From contig CM022301.1 in the NCBI GenBank assembly GCA_011799875.1, positions 210,387,888 to 210,451,887 on the forward strand: a DNA stretch of 64,000 nucleotides, given 5' to 3'. This document shows, in pieces, positions 43,575 to 55,122 of this stretch; positions within the stretch are counted from its first letter, which is position 1; the number at the start of each line of letters is the position of its first letter. The notes below the pieces were generated by a model. That model was not told the DNA's origin. It did not search any database and saw nothing but the letters and a program-made list of their open reading frames with translations. This stretch comes from Thinopyrum elongatum (Eukaryota > Streptophyta > Magnoliopsida > Poales > Poaceae). Both the position numbers and the translations under genes were made by a program.

Positions 43575-45096
43575 TGATAACCCACAAGTATAGGGGATCA
43601 ATCGTAGTCCTTTCGATAAGTAAAAGTGTCGAACCCAACGAGGAGCAGAAGAAAATGACAAGCGGTTTCCAGCAAGGTATTTTCTGCTGGCACTGAAATT
43701 GTCGGTAACAGATAGTTTGATAACAAGATAATTTGTAATAAGCAAGTAATAGTAACAGTAACAAAAGTGCAGCAAGTTAGCCCAATCCTTTTTGTAGAAA
43801 AGGATAGGCTAGAATGGTCTCTTATAATAAGCAAAGCGTTCTTGAGGATAGACGGGAATTTCATCTAGTCATTTTCATCATGTTTGTTTGATTCGCGTTC
43901 GCTACTTTGATAATATGATATGTGGGTGGATCGGCGCTTGGGTGCTATTCTTACTTGAACAAACCTCCCACTTATGATTAACCCCTCTTGCAAGCATCCA
44001 CGACTACGAAAGAAGAATTAAGATAAAATCTAACCATAACATTAAACATATGGACCCAAATCAGCCCCTTACGGAATAACGCATAAAGTAGGGTTTAAGC
44101 TTCTGTCACTCTAGCAACCCATCATCTAATAACTACTCCATAATGCATTCCCTTAGGCCCAAAGATGGTGAAGTGTCATGTAGTCGACGTTCACATAACA
44201 CCACTAAGGGAATCACAACATACATATCATCAAAATATCAAATGAATACCAAATTCACATGATTACTTATGAAAAGATTTCTCCCATCTCCTCAAGAACA
44301 AAAGTAACTAATCTCAAAACATATTCATGCTCAAGATCAGAGGGGTATTGAATTTCATAATAGATCTGAACATATAATCTTCCACCAAAGAAACCATCTA
44401 GCATCAACTACAAGAACTAGTCAACACTACTAGTCACCCACAGGTACCAATCTGAGGTTTTGATACAAAGATTGAACACAAGAGGTGAACTAGGGTTTTG
44501 AGATGAGATGGTGTTGTTGAATATGTTGATGAAGATTGGCCCTCCCACGATGAGAGGGTTGTTGGTGATGACGATGGCTTCGATTTCCCCCTCCCAGAGG
44601 GAAGTATCCCCGGCGGAAACGCTCCGCCGGAGAGCAAAAGTGCTCCTGCCCAGGTTCCGCCTCGAGACGGCGGCGCTCTGTCCCGAAAGTACTCTCCTTA
44701 TTTTTTCTAGGGCAAATGGCCTTATGTACTAGAAGATGGGCATCGGAAGTGGGCCAGGGAGCCCACTAACCACCAGGGCGCGCCAGCGGGGAGGGTAGGC
44801 GCGCCTTGGTGCCTAGTGGACACCTGGGTGGCCTCCGCCGGTATTTCTTGTCTCCAATATTTTTATATATTCCGAAATAAATCCCCGTAAAATTTTAGCT
44901 CATTTGGAGATGTGCAGAATAGGTATCTCTGACGTAGCTTTTTCAGGTCCAGAATTCCAGCTGCCAGCAATCTCCTCTTTGTGTAAACCTAGCATATTAT
45001 GAGAGAAAATGTATTAGAATTACTCCACAAAGTGTTATAATGAATTAAAACACTATAAATAATAGTAGAAAAACATGATGCAAAATGGACGTATCA
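43575..45096 (-). repeat. 5' LTR of the Athila element
   Basis: 1522 bp, plus-strand TGATAACCCACAAGTATAGG ... GGACGTATCA, followed by TSD GCAAC. A GC-rich inverted repeat (arms 44761-44784 and 44798-44821) corresponds to the one in the 3' LTR, here with the short loop AGCGGGGAGGGTA. Confidence 0.93.
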
Positions 45097-46278
45097 GCAA
45101 CACACAAGAACTTGGTGAAGCTTGCAATTACCTAAAGGTGGATTTGAGATGAAGGTTTGCGGTAAAACCAAAGTTTCCTTAGATATTCAACTTGAGCACC
45201 CCCCCTCAAGAATCATGGTACAACAAGTTGTGTATATCTAGAAAATATTGGATATATTTAATATAGACAAATCCTATCCATCTAAGACTCCCATGGTGGT
45301 TCGTCTCTAGACTTTGAGAAGGTCCATTCATACCAAAGGATGATGGAGAAGAGATGTTGGGACCCGAGGTTCCATATCTCATCATCATTGGAGCGCTCAT
45401 GTATCTTCGAAATTGCATCAGACTTGACCTCACATTTGCAGTGAATCTACTTGCTAGATACAACACAACTCCCACCAAACACCATTGGTCAAGAGTCAAT
45501 AATATCTTTCAGTATGTCCAAGGTACAAAGGATACTAGCCTATTATTCTTGTTCTACAGAAACAATGAATCTAATATGATTTGATACACAGATTCTATCT
45601 ATTTATTCGATTTCCATAATGTTAGATCGCAAACCGGCTTTGTGTTCCTAGATGGTGAAACTGCCATATCATGGAAGTCTTCAAAACGGAATCTTGTGGC
45701 AACATTTACCAACCATTCTGACATAATTTCATTATATGAGGCATCACGCGAATACGTGTGCCATGTGGATTCACAAAATGATAGACCACATACAACAATC
45801 ATGTGAAATTGGTTCTATTGAATCACCTACCATTATCTATGAGGATAATGTGGCTTGGGTTGCACAAATGAAAACATGATATATCAAGAGCAATATCACT
45901 AAGCATGTTGCCGCTAAGTTGTTTCCCCCCATGAGCTTCAGAAAAGCAGGGAAATAAGCATCTCGCAAATTAAATCATGTGAAAATCTTGCTGATTTGTT
46001 CACCAAGTCTCTACCAGCTTCTACGTTTTAGAAATATGTTCATGAAATTGGTATGCGACGACTTCAGAACTTGAAAGAATCAGGGGGGTTATCTTCCTGA
46101 ATTGCTTCTATTCAAAGCATCATATTACACTCTTTCCCTTTGTGAGTTTATGTTTCCAGTCGTCATGGAGGATTTTAATGAAGAATTTTTGGAGGAGAGT
46201 CGTTTCAAGATGATGGTGCTTCTATGGATAATCTTTTGAGATGATGATGCTACCTGGACAAGCGTAGCTTAGGGGGAG
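45097..46278 (+). pseudogene. Copia RT end and RNase H (host element, right piece)
   Basis: It continues the Copia frame interrupted at 25690: YLKVDLR, PEVPYLIIIGALMYLRNCI and FAVNLLARYNTTPTKHHWS mark the RT connection, and SQTGFVFLDGETAISWKSSK with YEASREY marks the Ty1-type RNase H. Multiple stops and frameshifts are present, for example TGA at 45580. It ends in a purine-rich tract, AGGGGGAG (46271-46278), next to the 3' LTR. The catalytic residues are partly lost. Confidence 0.88.
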
Positions 46279-46494
46279 TGTTACAGCTTAATTGTACACA
46301 CTTACTTAAAAGGGAATCTTCCCTTGTCACAACCAGGTGGGGTTATATCCCTAAGGAGACACACCATCTCTTTGCTAGCAACTATCGTCCCTTTGTACCA
46401 TCGCATCATTTTGGGACATATATATTGTAACAAACTATTGATCAATACAGTGGTTCATTTGCCATTCTACTTCTCTCATTTTTACCTTCGAACA
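46279..46494 (+). repeat. 3' LTR of the Copia host
   Basis: 216 bp, TGTTACAGC...TTCGAACA, with the inverted terminal TGTT/AACA, directly after a polypurine tract. A TATA-like CATATATATTG is at about 46417. The flank ATTTA (46495-46499) would be the TSD; the left LTR was not found. Confidence 0.8.
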
Positions 46495-47321
46495 ATTTAG
46501 AAGCATTGTGGCCAACCTAACATGATGGGTATTGGTCATCCAACTCAGAGGAGAATTATGGTTTTCCTTTATCGACTTATTAGAGACCAGTTGCCTTCCG
46601 TGGATAATATTCTAGAAAGACTGTGGACTATGTGGACAATTGGAGACAGACAAAACTGGGATTAGCTAAATTCATTTGAAGACGTGTTAGGGATTTGCTG
46701 GGGTGTGATAGAATACTTCTAGCTTTATTGAGTTCTTTCCGTTTATTGAGGGAACCTTATGGTAGACTAGATATATATCATTTGGCGGGGACACAAACTT
46801 AACCCTAGCCGTCGGGGGACTCGCCCCTCCATCTCCTCCTTGCATCGTCAGCCTTCCTCTCCTCCGCCGGCTTTGCCAATGTCGAGGGAGAAGATCTAGT
46901 GGTATTAGTTGTTTGGGCTTCTTCCCCATAGTTATAGTTGCTTAGTCACTGGCGCTTCGGGCATGGCTGCGGTGGCGGAGACGATCAGTCTTGATTAGTC
47001 TGGCGAAGCGACATCGACGTCCAAGATTGGGAATAATGCCCTCGCCCCTTTATCCCATTCTAGAACATGTAGTGCAGGGAGGGTGTGTGGAGGTGTGTGT
47101 CCGGTAGATCTGTTCGGCTCTGGTCGGTTTGGCAGATCTGTCCGGCTTTGACCGACACTCATGGTTGTTGGTGTGTTTGTTGTTACGGTCCTTCTGGTCT
47201 ATGTTTTTCTTCATCAGTGGCGTTTTCCTTTTGATGTTTGTGGCGTTAGCACGATGACCTCCTGACGGTCAGTTACCGAAATATTTGTTTGGCTCCAGTG
47301 GGGGAGGAGCGATGATGGTGG
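46495..47321. other. Unclassified interspersed repeat, left piece
   Basis: No ORF with recognisable similarity. Sequence style (GC-rich gene-like stretch, 'catggctgcggtggcggagacgatcag') suggests the end of a LINE or another repeat; I cannot classify it. It is continuous with 49529 onward once the small LTR element is removed. Confidence 0.4.
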
Positions 47322-47501
47322 TGTAAGAGGAATAGAGGGAACATGATTGGCGTAATGCGGTGTGTGTTGTATTGAGTCTCTCGAGCGCTTTATATAGAGT
47401 ACATGGCCTGGAGGGCAAGAAGCCTCTCCTAGAGATAAGGTAGGAGATGATTACAAATCATAGTCTACCAATTACAAGAGATATGCCTACATACTCTAAC
47501 A
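47322..47501 (-). repeat. 3' LTR of the small element
   Basis: 180 bp with minus-strand TATA box TCTATATAAA at 47398-47389. It differs from the partner LTR at several positions, so the insertion is not very recent. Confidence 0.88.
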
Positions 47502-48535
47502 TCCCCCCACAGTCATAGTGACAGCGTCGCAGATAACAGGAGCATCGTGAATGGTCAGACTGGAGAGAAACCAAAGGTAGAAGCCAACATGCTGACACCC
47601 CCGCAGTCGTAGCAGGAGCGTCGTGGATGGTGTCGCATCACGGGCACATTGACGGGAGAGGAAACCGCTGAGGTGTTCAAGCGAGGTGATGGCCCTTTGT
47701 GCCGAAGTCGAGGTGGCCGAGAGTGTGGGCGGTGGATCCATGGTTGAGGTAGCCCTGCGAGGGATGCCGTGGTCGATGTCAAGGTCGGGTAGCCGGTGTC
47801 GCTGTAGTCACAGGTTGAGCCGAGGCGCAAGGGAGCGTTGAGGAGTCGGGGATGAAGGCGACCATGCGCGGACGGTGGCCATCCCGCGCCTAAGGAGGTG
47901 GCGCAAGCGGGCGCCACATGAGACGTCAATGCGAGGAGTGGTGCACCAGGAAGAAAATGGTGATGCAATCAAGGCAGTCGTCGAGGAGGGGTTCGATGCT
48001 GAAAATGATGTTGTCGATGTTGTGGTAGAGGAGGCGCTGCACCGGGTTTGCCAAGCTCGGGGACACGTCAGGGAAGAAGGCACACGTCATTGTTGCAAGC
48101 ACCGGGCATGTGGAGATGAGGACCAACACGAACTGTACGCCGTGTCGTAGGGACCACCAGAGGAGGCCTCCAAAATGGTTGCAGCGCAAACGACATGGGG
48201 GAGAAGGTGCCGAAGTTTCCCATGGCTGCCGGAGTAGATGAACTGATGAAGTGGTCGGGGAAGATGACGACGACCTTGACGATAAGCTTGTGCTAGACGA
48301 AGATGAAGATGTGGTCGGCGAAACTAGAGGTAGCCCTAGAGGGGCCACATCGGTCGCCTGTAGAAGCATGGCGGAGGTGGTCGAAGTAGGCGAGGAAGTA
48401 CCCAACGGGGTCATGAAGACCTCACACAGACGGTGGCGTTCCCGCGCCTAGGGAGGCGGTGTGGTGCATACCACAATAAACATCAACGTGCGGGGGACGA
48501 CGGAATGGATGTCATGCCGCAACACTATGACCCAA

Positions 48536-48870
48536 AGGGGCGACCCTGCGGCAGCTCGCATGTCGGTGCAATGGTGGGGAAGATCTCAGGGCGGGGGCGT
48601 GGACCGCGTTCTGCGGCGCTACGACTTGAATGGGCGACTCAACGGCAACACGTAGGTCGGTGAAGTCACGGGAAAGACTTCATGGCGGCGGCGTGGACCG
48701 CGTGCCGCGGCGCTACGGCCTAAAGGGGCGATGCAGCAGCAGCACGCGGGTCGGTGCAACCGCGGGGAGGACCTTAGGGCAGCGACCCTGCAGTCCGAAG
48801 GGACGACGCAGTGGCAACCCGTGGCTCGATCAGTGGAAATGCACGCGTACTCAGGGAAGATCTTCACGGT
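48536..48870. repeat. Imperfect tandem repeat inside the small element
   Basis: Four degenerate units begin at about 48536, 48633, 48727 and 48800 with 'aggggcga(c/t)...cggcaac/agcac'. The first two (about 95 bp) share 'gcgtggaccgcgt' and 'gcggcgctacg', and the later ones are shorter. The remaining interior is GC-rich and non-coding. Confidence 0.6.
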
Positions 48871-49343
48871 ATCCTGTGAAGACGCATGCAGACGGCTGAT
48901 TAGACCGGTCGCGCGACGAGGGTGGTGGCTTCCCGATCTAAGAAGACGATGGCCGACATAGATCGACGTGTAGATGGTGACGCGGACGACGCCCGTTGGG
49001 CCACCGCGTCGTGCGAGGTTGCCGACTCGGAGAAGAGGCAGGTGTAGTCGACACCGAAGTCGGAGTAGAGGCGGGCGAGGGTCGACGGACGGCGGGTGAT
49101 GCAAACCGAATTTATATCAGAAAAATATTGAATGCCGATCAAACGACTAATTAGACAGAAAAATCCGGCTCAATCGATCAGGAAAAAAGATTCTCTAGTG
49201 CAACCAATCAACACGACCGGCGGACGAACTCTAAATACGGGTAGCGCAGCCCCTGGTGGCGATCATGGAGATCGACTGCTCCAGGGGCGGGGCGGAAGCT
49301 GCGGCAGCAGCTAGGGATTTGGATCGGGGTTAGACTGATACCA

Positions 49344-49523
49344 TGTAAGAGGAATAGAGGGGAGAAAATTGGCGTAATGCGGTGTGCGTTGTATTGAGCC
49401 TCTCCAACTGTTTATATAGAGTACATGACTTGGAGAATAAGAAGCCTCTCCTAAAGATAAGGTAGGAGATTATTAAAAATCATAGTCTACCAAATACAAA
49501 AGATATGCCTATATACTCTAACA
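49344..49523 (-). repeat. 5' LTR of the small element, with TATA box
   Basis: Minus-strand TCTATATAAA (49420-49411) is the probable core promoter, about 105 bases into the LTR. The PBS follows immediately after TTACA at 49344. Confidence 0.88.
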
Positions 49524-49528
49524 GGAGG

Positions 49529-50280
49529 CACGTCTTTGGTTCATTCCAGTGCTTGTAATCGTCACTGGATAATCCATTGACATGGTTGTAATTCGTTTTT
49601 ACAAACTTTGTGGATATGTGTACTGTAGTTACATTTTATTAATAGATCAGAAGATTTTTCTGGTACATATCCTCTGTGTGCATGTTTTTTTTTCATTTTA
49701 TCTTAGTTTAAAGTATATTTTTTTTCAGAAAATAATCCCTATCCCAAGAATGAGACTACTTTAATGGAGAGAACGTAGACATAAGTTGGTTGCTGCCCTG
49801 CGCAGGAGGGAACTGAATTTAGGAGGGTGGAGCACATGCACCAACTCGGTAATCCACTAGATAAGAGGGCACATTGGGTATGAGAATCTTGACCTTGGCA
49901 TCTTTCAAATAACACCAACTGAATTTAGGTCACTATTGCTGCAAACCCTAGGCAAGAGGGCAAGAGTTTCTTTGATTTGAAGCCTCCTTTGTTTCACTTT
50001 GCTTTGTCCCATACACTAAATTTGTTTTGGCCTCAAGAACGGGGCACACATAATCAACGGCCGCCTTTGCTGGAGATTTTTGTGTCGGGCACAGTTATGT
50101 TCATTTCGTCGAAGTCTCTTCATTTTATGTATACATGAATGTTTACTGTCAGATTTCATAGATTTTGACGGATTTTGACGCCCTAAATTTTGTATCTTCA
50201 TCCACTTAAAATTCTAAAATCTCAAATACCCATTTGAGTTGCATGACATATGTGTATGTTGAGGGTGACGTTAAAAAAAG
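49529..50280. other. Non-coding, right piece of the unclassified repeat and low-copy-like DNA
   Basis: The first 200 bases continue the repeat from 47321 and end in a T-rich stretch. From about 49750 to 50280 I see no ORF, no terminal repeat and no motif; it could be low-copy DNA. Confidence 0.4.
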
Positions 50281-53180
50281 ACAACGCCTTGTATTCTATT
50301 TTTTTTCAGGTTTGTTTGGCTGTTTTTTTTTTCTACTTTTATTTTTTATTTCTCTTTCTTTTTCATAATGTTTTCATTTTTTTAAATCTGTGAAATTTAT
50401 TTAAAAATCAGGAACTTTTCTTAAATTTGTGAACATTTTCTAAAACCAGTCAACTTTTTTTTCCAAACCATGAACATTTTATTAAATTCATGAACTTTTT
50501 TCAAATGCATGAATGTTTTTCTGAATCCGTGAACTTTTTCCAAATTCATGAACCTTTTTTTCTAAAGCTAAGAACTGTTTTCAACCTTCAAGAATATTTT
50601 TAAATGTCATGTTCTTTTTCAAAATTTTGAACTTTTGTGAAATTTTTGAACTTATTTTAAAATTTCATGAACTTTATTAAATTTACGCACTTTTCAAAAC
50701 TGTTGAGCTTTTTCAGATTCACGGTCTTTTTTTCAAATCCGTGAACTTTTTTCAAACTCATGAACTTTCTTCAAATTAGTCATTTTACAGATCTGTGAAC
50801 TTCTTTTCAGATCCATGAGTTGTTTTGGAATCCATTAAAATTTTCAAATTCACGAACCATTTTAAAATCCGTAAAACTGTTTTGATTTCTCAGTTTTTAA
50901 ATCCGTAAACTCTTAAGACAAGGGAGCAAAAAAAATTGAGCAGAAAGAAACTGGTGCGAACAACCAACGCACGAGCGAGAGAAAAGGTGAAAGAGAGAAG
51001 GGAGCACTAAATGGGTCGAGGCCCAGAACCATTCGTAATGTGCGCGAGCAAGATTTCTCATTGCCGCCGCTCCTTGCGGCAAATTGTCGGGGCGACGCAC
51101 AGGGAGATCGAGGAGCGTTCGCAGGGGCGCTGGCCCGTGAAAGGTTTTAACGATTCCGGTTTTGGGAACCTTCTAGGAGGTTCCCAGCCGGTTTTTCTCG
51201 GTTTAAGGAACATTCTAGGAGGTTCCTGAAACTTTTTTTTGTCAGTTTATTTTTCGCTTTTCATCTTCTTTTTTTCTTCTCTCACTTTTTCTTTTTTCCT
51301 TTTTCCTTTTTCCCTATTTCAAGGTTTTCTTTCATCTTTTTTCGTTTTTCCTGTTTGTTTTTTTATTTTACCTTTTTTTCATTTCAGAATTTTACAAATG
51401 TTCAAAATATTTCAAATTTTGTTTGCATTTAAGAAAGATTTCGGTATTTTAAAAAATTGTTCCCGTTTTGCAAAAAATATTCCGGTTTTAAAAAAATATT
51501 CATGTATTCAAAAAATATTCCTGCTTCCGAATTTATTAAGGTTTTCAAAATTATTCTCCATCTCAAAATTAGTTCTTAAATTTTAGAAAATGTTTGTGAT
51601 TCAAAAATCCTTGTTTCAAAAATTTTGTTCTAATTTTTAAAGTTTGTTGACAAATTCAAAAATTGTTCAAAAAATGATCGGAATTTTAAAACATTGTTTG
51701 AAGATAAAAAATTGTTCGAGTTTTGTAAAAACTGTTCAAGGTTTTCAAAAAATGTTCGGTTTTCAATAGTTTGATGACGTGTTCATAAAATGTTCGCAAT
51801 TCTAGGGAATTTCAAATTTGTTCTCCATTTCAAAATTTGTTCTTAAATTATGAAAGTGTTCGTGCGTTCAAAAATTGTTTCTGTCAAAAATTTGTTCGTG
51901 TTTTCAGATTTTGTTCAAAAATTCAAAAATGTTCACGTTTCTGGAAAAAGTGCTGGAATTTCAAAATGAGTTCATGATTTGAGAAATTTTCAAAAATTGT
52001 TCATAAGTTTAAAGAATTGTTCGGGAATCTTTCAAGAAGATTTTAAGTTCGACAGTCCCATAGTTCTTTTAGCTTTGTGATGCATATTTGCCACAAGATC
52101 AATTAGGTCGTACTAGCTTTCCTCGAGCGCACATCAGCGCGTTGTCGCAGGTTCGAATCCCTGTAACCACGAACTATTTTTTGCGATTTTTACCCTTGCT
52201 CCGCTGCGCACCGCAATGGGACGGCCCAAGTAAACTGCCCCCTGTGCGATTGGCCATCTACCTGCCGCAAAGAGCGACATATAGGAGGTCCCATCAGCGA
52301 GCGAACTGTTGGAATTTTCTATATGACGCACGATGCGTCCAACTGTCGACGCTTCGCCCAGGATGCGTCGGCGTGCGACCTAGTGGGCTGGCCCATTTCT
52401 GCGTTAAGCAGAGGGCCTTTTGGTTCTGGTTTTGGGAGGTTCCAAGCCAGTTTTTACCGGCTTTGTGAGCCTTCTAGAAGGTTCCAAGCCAGTCTTCATC
52501 TGTTTTGAGGAAGGTTCCTAAAATGGTTTTCAATTCTTTCTTGCTTTCTGTTCTGTATTTTCTGTTTAATTTTTTCAAAAAATGTTCAGGATATTCAAAA
52601 ATTGTTTGCGTTTAAAAAAATGATTGGAATTTCTAAAACTATTACTGTTATAAAATTTGTTCACAAATTCAGAAAATGTTCTAGGATTTTCAAATAAATT
52701 TATGGAATTTAAAATACTATTCTCAAATTTATTTATTTTTCACTTCTTAGAAAACGTTCATTTTGTCAACAAAAGTTCAAAAAATCAGATTTTGTCAAAA
52801 TTACTCAAAATTGGTCGGAATTTCCATAATAAATCAAATTGTGTTTGGTTTGTCATGAAAAAAATCAAAATACCTTCATACTTGATGAAAAATGTTCAGA
52901 AAATCTTGAAAATTGTTCATTTTTTAAAAATCTTCAGAATTTCCAATTTTTTCATATATTTTTAGAAATTGTTATTGATATTGAATTGTTCATATTCTCA
53001 ATTTTTGTTCATTTTTCAAAATTTGTTTGCTTTTTCCCAAAAAATGTTCAGAAATTCAAAAATTGCTCTCGTTTTTGAAAAAATAAATTCCATAAAATTG
53101 TTCACAATTTTTGAAATATGTACACATTTACAGGAAATGTTCACGTTCATTTTTTTCATCGCAATTTAACAAATTTGCAT
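50281..53180. repeat. AT-rich array of a short 'tgaacttttttcaaattca'-type motif with islands
   Basis: Dozens of degenerate units of about 15-20 bp (variants of TTCATGAACTTTTTTCAAA and TTCAAAAAATGTTC) fill 50380-50930, 51370-52080 and 52560-53180. GC-richer islands lie between them at 51000-51240 and 52085-52520, with a third at 53215-53450. ORFs over the array are low-complexity F/K/N/I-rich artefacts. Such arrays are frequent in Triticeae repeats, but I cannot assign this one to a superfamily. Confidence 0.65.
52085..52170 (+). repeat. tRNA-promoter-like segment (possible SINE remnant)
   Basis: A perfect pol III B-box, GGTTCGAATCC (52150-52160), lies about 40 bases after an A-box-like TAGCTTTCCTCG (52111-52122, weak). 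The two boxes and their spacing suggest a tRNA-derived SINE or tRNA pseudogene, but no poly(A) or TSD is defined and no cloverleaf folds by eye. Confidence 0.4.
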
Positions 53181-54936
53181 TTTAGAGAAAATGATTGCTT
53201 TTCCCCTAAAAAAATGCTCTAGTAGCTTAGCCGCTACTGCACTAATGGTCCGGCCCAGTCGATGCGCGCCTTGTGCGTCAGGCGCCTATTGGACGCAATT
53301 CGCGTCATATAGGAGGTCCCCGAACTATTTGGTTCGTTTGCTTCTCCGTCGGATCGACCAATTTCAGATGTGGCATGAAAGAGGGAAAGTGCTAGGCTCG
53401 ATCGAGTTGGTGAGTGCAATGGCCCGTTTAGTTTCCTTGCTGTTCTGATTTTTTTGTTTAAAGTAATGATTCCAGCATGTACAGAGAGCACTATTAAGGG
53501 TGAATGTCATATTTTTTGCACACAGAATAATTATGTAAAATTGAAAACAAACATGACAATCTAGATTATGGCGTGAGCATGAAGTTTCACACATATTTTA
53601 TACAAGAAAAGCCTCACATTTTGCATAAAGTTTGCAAATCAAAAGGAACACATACATATCTCCAACATCAATCATGCCTCACCAGCTTAGAGCCATCGCA
53701 GTAGCTAGTTCTTGCCTAAACACATCCGTGTCAGCACCATTATTCTATATAGTCGATGTATCTGATGCATTTGGAGGAATAAGAAATTTCTTATATCGAT
53801 TCGGAATTGTTGGCACATAGTCCAAGTCCATGTCACATCGAATGAAGTGAATATCTTTTTCATCATGGATAAAAACATAATTGTGCAGTCATAGTAGCGA
53901 CAACAATCATATTAGTAGAATTTACATGAGCTGCAATGTCCATACATCTACATGAGCTACTAGCAGAACATCTAGCATACAAAATTCTGTAGGCAACAAC
54001 AATATACAAGAGCATCTATACAGGAACATCTAGCATCTTATTTTTGTTATCTTCCTCAATCTGTAGGCACAACAAAACATCCCACAGACATGTATTTCTT
54101 CTAGTGGATAGCAGCACATCACACATACATGTATATCTTCTAGTGGACCACATCACATCTACACAACAAATATATAAATGCACGCACGCACGCATGCACG
54201 CACATTCTGCTAGCTGAGAATCCTGGAGTAGAACCATTCTGACCAACTCCATAACCGAAGTTGGCGGAGTCCAAAGCTGGGTGACTACCCAACATACCCC
54301 TAGTTTCATGCTGCTAACTAAGTACAAGAAGCATCAATATAAAAGGTGGATTATTCTACTACTCCTTGTAGCATGAGAAACAGAGCAATAACATGCATAC
54401 TCACTCAATCACATCACTTCACGCTACGCAACATGCGCGCGTCTCGTTTCATCTTGTGAATCGAGTTCGAGTTCGGCCTAATGTTATGGGTCATCCTGGA
54501 AGAACTAAAATTTTGCATGGCAGTGAGTGTACTACCTAGCTCTGCGTGTACATGTCAAAACTCGATCTCACTATGGACACATTTTATTCAAGGAGTTCTT
54601 CTGCCATGTGTCAGTTACATCTCTTCACTCTCCCACATGCCCCCTCTATTTAGATGAGATACTGATGAGAGAGGCTACGTAGGATAGAGCATTGCAGCAG
54701 ACAGAGCACAAACACTCTTGTCGTGTTCCCTACACTACAGCAAACGATCATCTTCACTTCACCACCATGATTGAAGATGTTGTTGCACTGGATTTTTTAT
54801 GCTCTCGTATGCTTTGACCCTCTCTCTTGACATGTGCCATTAGTCCATATGCCTATATGGTAGATGTTCCTAGTCCCTTAAACGAAATCTTCCTAATTTC
54901 CTAACAACCCAAAAACCTTATCTGTTTAGATAATTT
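53181..54936. other. Intergenic-type DNA, no gene called
   Basis: It contains the last GC-rich island (53215-53450) with an A-box-like TAGCTTAGCCGC at 53227-53238, a short (gcac)n run at 54178-54204, and a two-unit direct repeat, 'catgta(t/g)t(t/a)tcttctagtgga' (54088-54150). Two minus-strand stretches look exon-like (53690-53880 and 54205-54305) but have no recognised similarity. Confidence 0.4.
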
Positions 54937-55122
54937 TTGATGCTTGGCTTTGCTGCTGTTCTGGAACCGAGCCCGTTTACGGGTACTCACTTCAAGATAT
55001 GGCAGACCAAAGCCATCATGTGGATAATCTCTAGGAACATGCATTGGGTTTCGGCTGGCACTCTTAGTGGACCGCTTACTCTTGAACATGACAAAACATT
55101 CTCTAAGGCCACTGTAATCTAC
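54937..55122 (+). pseudogene. Copia gag N-terminal fragment
   Basis: The plus-strand frame contains PSPFTGTHFKIWQTKAIMW, MHWVSAGT and GPLTLEHDKTFSKATVI, which match the start of Ty1/Copia gag in grasses (F.G..FKRWQT...W and GPLT.E). It stops being gag at 55123, where an LTR begins. The rest of the element is not found. Confidence 0.75.

Larger units (their letters stand above)
25691..45096 (-). mobile_element. Athila element (nest host), TSD GCAAC
   Basis: It is bounded by related LTRs (25691-27168 and 43575-45096) and a perfect 5-bp TSD, GCAAC, at 25686-25690 and 45097-45101. On the minus strand the order is 5' LTR, PBS, gag, protease, RT and RNase H; it is then interrupted at 40270 by a CACTA transposon. 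The integrase, the 3' internal region and the first 50 or so bases of the 3' LTR are missing because a deletion joins the 3' LTR to the inner nested element at 27168. It inserted into the RT gene of the Copia host. Confidence 0.9.
47322..49523 (-). mobile_element. Small non-autonomous LTR retrotransposon
   Basis: Two 180-bp LTRs (47322-47501 and 49344-49523) flank a 1.84-kb interior. On the minus strand the LTR reads TGTTAGAGTAT...CCTCTTACA. The PBS TGGTATCAGTCT (49343-49332) touches the 5' LTR and a purine tract TGGGGGGA (47509-47502) precedes the 3' LTR. The TSD is GGTGG/GGAGG with one mismatch. No gag or pol motif appears in the interior, so it depends on other elements; the size suggests a TRIM/SMART-like Copia derivative. 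Confidence 0.88.

Noticed and set aside
47926..48414. 162-codon Ser/Thr-rich minus-strand ORF in the small LTR element
   Set aside because: Low complexity in a GC-rich non-coding interior; no gag or pol motif, overlapping open frames on the other strand.
51239..51586. 115-codon Phe-rich ORF
   Set aside because: Pure composition effect of the TTC/TTT-rich array.
54178..54204. Short (gcac)n run
   Set aside because: Simple microsatellite, about six imperfect units; no wider significance seen.
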